In this document: positions 61,501 through 64,000 of the stretch, piece after piece
Numbering within the stretch: position 1 is the first letter of the stretch
Layout of the letters: each line of letters opens with the position of its first letter
Source of the DNA: Melitaea cinxia
Taxonomy: Eukaryota; Arthropoda; Insecta; Lepidoptera; Nymphalidae
Assembly (NCBI RefSeq): GCF_905220565.1
Contig: NC_059399.1
Location: 4,557,501-4,621,500, forward strand
Direction of reading: 5' to 3'
DNA length: 64,000 bases
Notes under the pieces: generated by a model
Told to the model about the DNA's origin: nothing
Databases searched by the model: none
Seen by the model: only the letters and a program-made list of their open reading frames with translations
Program-made: the position numbers and the translations under genes

Positions 61501-62584
61501 TTAAAACGATTGGAAATTTTTTTACTAAGTAAATTCGAGACAAAAATGATAAAAAGAATCGAAGTATTCAATTTCAATTAAAATGTTACTTCAGTTATTC
61601 GTTTCGCATTCAAAGCAAAATTAAAATATACATAAAAGTCAAACTTCAGAAATCGAATATTCATTTTTAAAACACAATGAATAACCTGAACGATGTTTTA
61701 AGTGTACAAGGGAGCTGAGTGCACTCCGTTGTACAAACAGATAGCTAGTGGACGATGTATAATTACAAGTCGATAGTACAAAATAATAGTGAAGGCAAAT
61801 AACTGACTGTTACACGAGACGGTTCTTTAAAGCCCTTCCTTTGTCGTCGTAATAACAGCAATCATAGACCGCAAGAAATGCCACCAAGATCTTATCCTAA
61901 GAACTGAGCGAATTAGATATGACACGCGCGTAAATCTACAATTACTATTTGCTTGTTTTATTTCACGGTGATTTGCATTAAGACATGCATTCACAGAGAA
62001 GAAAAATATGTTTGCATTATTGTAAACATGTATTTAAGCTTTCAATTTTTGTTTTGATTGGTTTTCTTTGTAATTTTTCCATTTTGATGAGTTGTCGCGA
62101 ATTGTCTTTTAGCGTTTAACTTTTCTATACGACAGTTTTAAAGTATTTCTTGTTATAACACAAACATACTTTCACTTCAACATGACTACAATATAATAAT
62201 ATATTAGATAAAAAGCAATGAAAATTTTGACTTGAATATGCTTACGATGAATTGTTTGGACGTTGTATTTGATGGAATTTCCAATGAGCAATCACTATTC
62301 ATTGAATTATTACGCTCTACTTTCTTATAGTTGTGTCATTACATAAACCAACGTCTATAAATACAGACTCAATAAAGCCTGAAAGATATGATTTCAAGAA
62401 CCTAATCGTGATATATAAGAACTTTCCGATTTATATTCATTAGATTATTTCTGATACGTCGCTTACATGTTTATAGTATTACTGTAGTAAGTACAATTAA
62501 ATTGACTGATTCATGTTCTTACATCCCCTATACTTTTTTATTGTTTTGTTATATTATACTTATTATTATTTTTTATTTGGAAAG
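55527..62584. other. Seven-kilobase AT-rich stretch without a recognisable gene
   Basis: Decayed repeats only: 56908-57065 (CTAGCTGTAAACTGCACG start), a SINE tail scrap near 57615-57650 (GGCCTATGCCCTGCAGTGAG) and 60200-60305 (AAATTTCATTAAAATTGGTC, GTTTCGAAGATTAG). 57725-57770 contains an inverted GACACAGTGTC/GACACTGTC hairpin. 56300-56430 and 58440-58640 are less AT-rich and unassigned. They could be regulatory. Confidence 0.45.
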
Positions 62585-62587
62585 GTT

Positions 62588-62782
62588 CTCGAGTGGCGAC
62601 CACGTACCGGGCGCCGCAGCGTTGCCAGGCCCTCCACGAGGTGGACCGACGGTCTGGTCAGGGTCGCGGGAAGCCGCTGGATGCGTGCTGCGCAGGACCG
62701 ATCGTCGTGGCAAGCATTAGCGGAGGCTTATGCTCAGCAGTGGGCATCCGTGAGCTGATATGATGATGATGATGATGATGAT
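62588..62782 (+). pseudogene. 5'-truncated RTE-type LINE, C-terminal stub of the RT ORF with GAT tail
   Basis: From 62588 the frame reads LEWRPRTGRRSVARPSTRW, then TDGLVRVAGSRWMRAAQDRS and SWQALAEAYAQQWASVS-stop (62758). I recognise this as the C-terminus of lepidopteran endonuclease-reverse transcriptases of the RTE group. Only about 57 codons remain. They are followed at once by a (GAT)n tail of about 25 bases. GC content far above the flanks marks a young insertion. The preceding hydrophobic residues in the same frame are chance host sequence. Confidence 0.85.
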
Positions 62783-63956
62783 ACTTAAAACATTTCACAG
62801 ACGAGAAATGTTTGATAGTAAAATTATATCCCGAATGACATTAAACCTTTTAGACCAAAATACTTTTAGGCTATATAAGTATATTATACTCATGTATGAT
62901 GTTTAATAAGGCTTTGAAAAGACTAGACCCTAAGCGTTTGAAAAGTTAAAAAGGGTTTGACATTTATCAGTTTTCTAGTAGATTTCGTAAGTAGGTATAA
63001 TGGATTAGGGTTCGATGTGTGAACTCGTTACCCGGGACATGTTCAAAGCTCATCAATTATTTTAAGGATATTTAATTATTATGTCCTTGTAAGTATCTGA
63101 ATATAATAATTAATATAATAATTTTAAATATAACTCATCATTTTATTATGTTTATGTGTTATGTTATGATTACAGAATCGTTACTTTTAATGCCAAAGAT
63201 ATCCAGCAGCCAAAAGCAATTATTCGCTAAACAACAGCAAAACAGCGAGGTGAAGATTCAAATGTTTGCATGTATTGAAGAACAGGCACTTACCTAGCTA
63301 TAGATCATTATTATACTTAGTTTACTTCAAAAGTATATTCTATGTATACTATTTTTACGTGTACTGGAAAGATGTAATATTGGTCAACAGTTATGATTCT
63401 AGCTGCGCTAAAAAGTACACAATGTTTTTTTTTTTCTGAATAGATGTGTTACCATCGAATTTGAAAATTAGCCCTCGGTAATAAAAACCTTTTATAATCA
63501 ACAGAAAGTTAAATATATATATGTAATAATGCAAAGAGAATTGTGGCGCTAATTAATGGTACACATGAATTAAATAATATCACGTACGTGTCGCAAACAT
63601 TTGTACGAGACTAATTTCGACAGACAAACAAACAAAACAAATAACACAATTGCATAATATATTACGTAGAATAGTATAGATAATAATAAGATCTGTAAGA
63701 AGTCTAATTTTCTATATTAACGGTATTTCGAAAAACAAATTGAATACATTCTGAAATCGATACTGCCTGGACAATTTTTTTTCCAAAAATATTAGCCTGC
63801 CTAGTGTTTTGGTCTGTTCTTCTTTTTATTTTTGCCTTATAATGAATACAACAAAATACATATGAATAAAATTTGTTATTATTGAGTATTTATTAGTTTG
63901 CAAATGTTATCTCTATCATAGGTATTATTATTATTATATCTATGAACATCTCTTTC
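62783..63956. other. AT-rich non-coding stretch
   Basis: Nothing assigned. Confidence 0.4.
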
Positions 63957-63986
63957 AGATAATCATAGGTATACCTATGATTGTCT
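63957..63986. repeat. Palindrome at the right edge
   Basis: AATCATAGGTA followed directly by TACCTATGATT, a perfect 22-bp palindrome, with imperfect extension AGAT/GTCT. It may be the end of a transposon that continues beyond the window. Confidence 0.75.
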
Positions 63987-64000
63987 GAATTAGTGCGTCT

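Overview
This window is AT-rich eukaryotic DNA, almost certainly lepidopteran (moth or butterfly). It holds one spliced host exon on the minus strand, recognisable as the first coding exon of the planar-polarity cadherin starry night/Flamingo. It also holds many interspersed repeats of types common in Lepidoptera: tRNA-headed SINEs, GAT-tailed RTE-like ends, 'TAGCTGACCCGGC' repeats and long-TIR DNA elements. No operon-like or bacterial structure is present.

Layout. 1-844 is intron 3' of the stan exon (the gene runs right to left) and is filled with degenerate repeats. 845-1977 is the stan exon: signal peptide, a cysteine-poor pro-region, two furin-like sites and the beginning of the first cadherin repeat, ending at a GTAAGT donor. 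A 3' splice site sits at 2029-2030, so the gene has at least one further upstream 5'UTR exon. 2.0-6.0 kb holds two SINE-type insertions and other dispersed repeats. 6.1-9.8 kb is an intact retroelement-like unit: an uninterrupted 953-codon ORF (C2H2 finger, reverse transcriptase, CCHC knuckle, restriction-like endonuclease) flanked by perfect 79-bp inverted repeats. That is an unexpected architecture for an R2-superfamily non-LTR element and is the most interesting feature here. 10-13 kb carries dispersed repeats. 13.4-15.0 kb has five copies of a ~118-bp tandem repeat beside a 757-bp element with perfect 177-bp terminal inverted repeats.

15-35 kb is mostly unique AT-rich DNA with scattered repeats and several hairpins or palindromes. 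35.25-36.22 kb is a TIR element studded with a GTCGAtnATTGG motif in both orientations. 44.9-45.7 kb is a composite element with two 72-nt tRNA-like folds inside nested inverted repeats, bounded by a 12-bp direct repeat. 50.6-51.0 kb is a 35-bp minisatellite. 54-56 kb has more retroposon ends. 62.59-62.78 kb is the 3' stub of an RTE-type LINE with a GAT tail.

Because stan is transcribed leftward and its acceptor lies at about 2030, much of 2-64 kb may be a long 5' intron or the upstream region of stan. That is inference: I found no second host gene and no convincing first exon. Two GC-richer islands (24.8-25.1 kb and 42.2-42.4 kb) are the best places to look for unrecognised exons or promoters.
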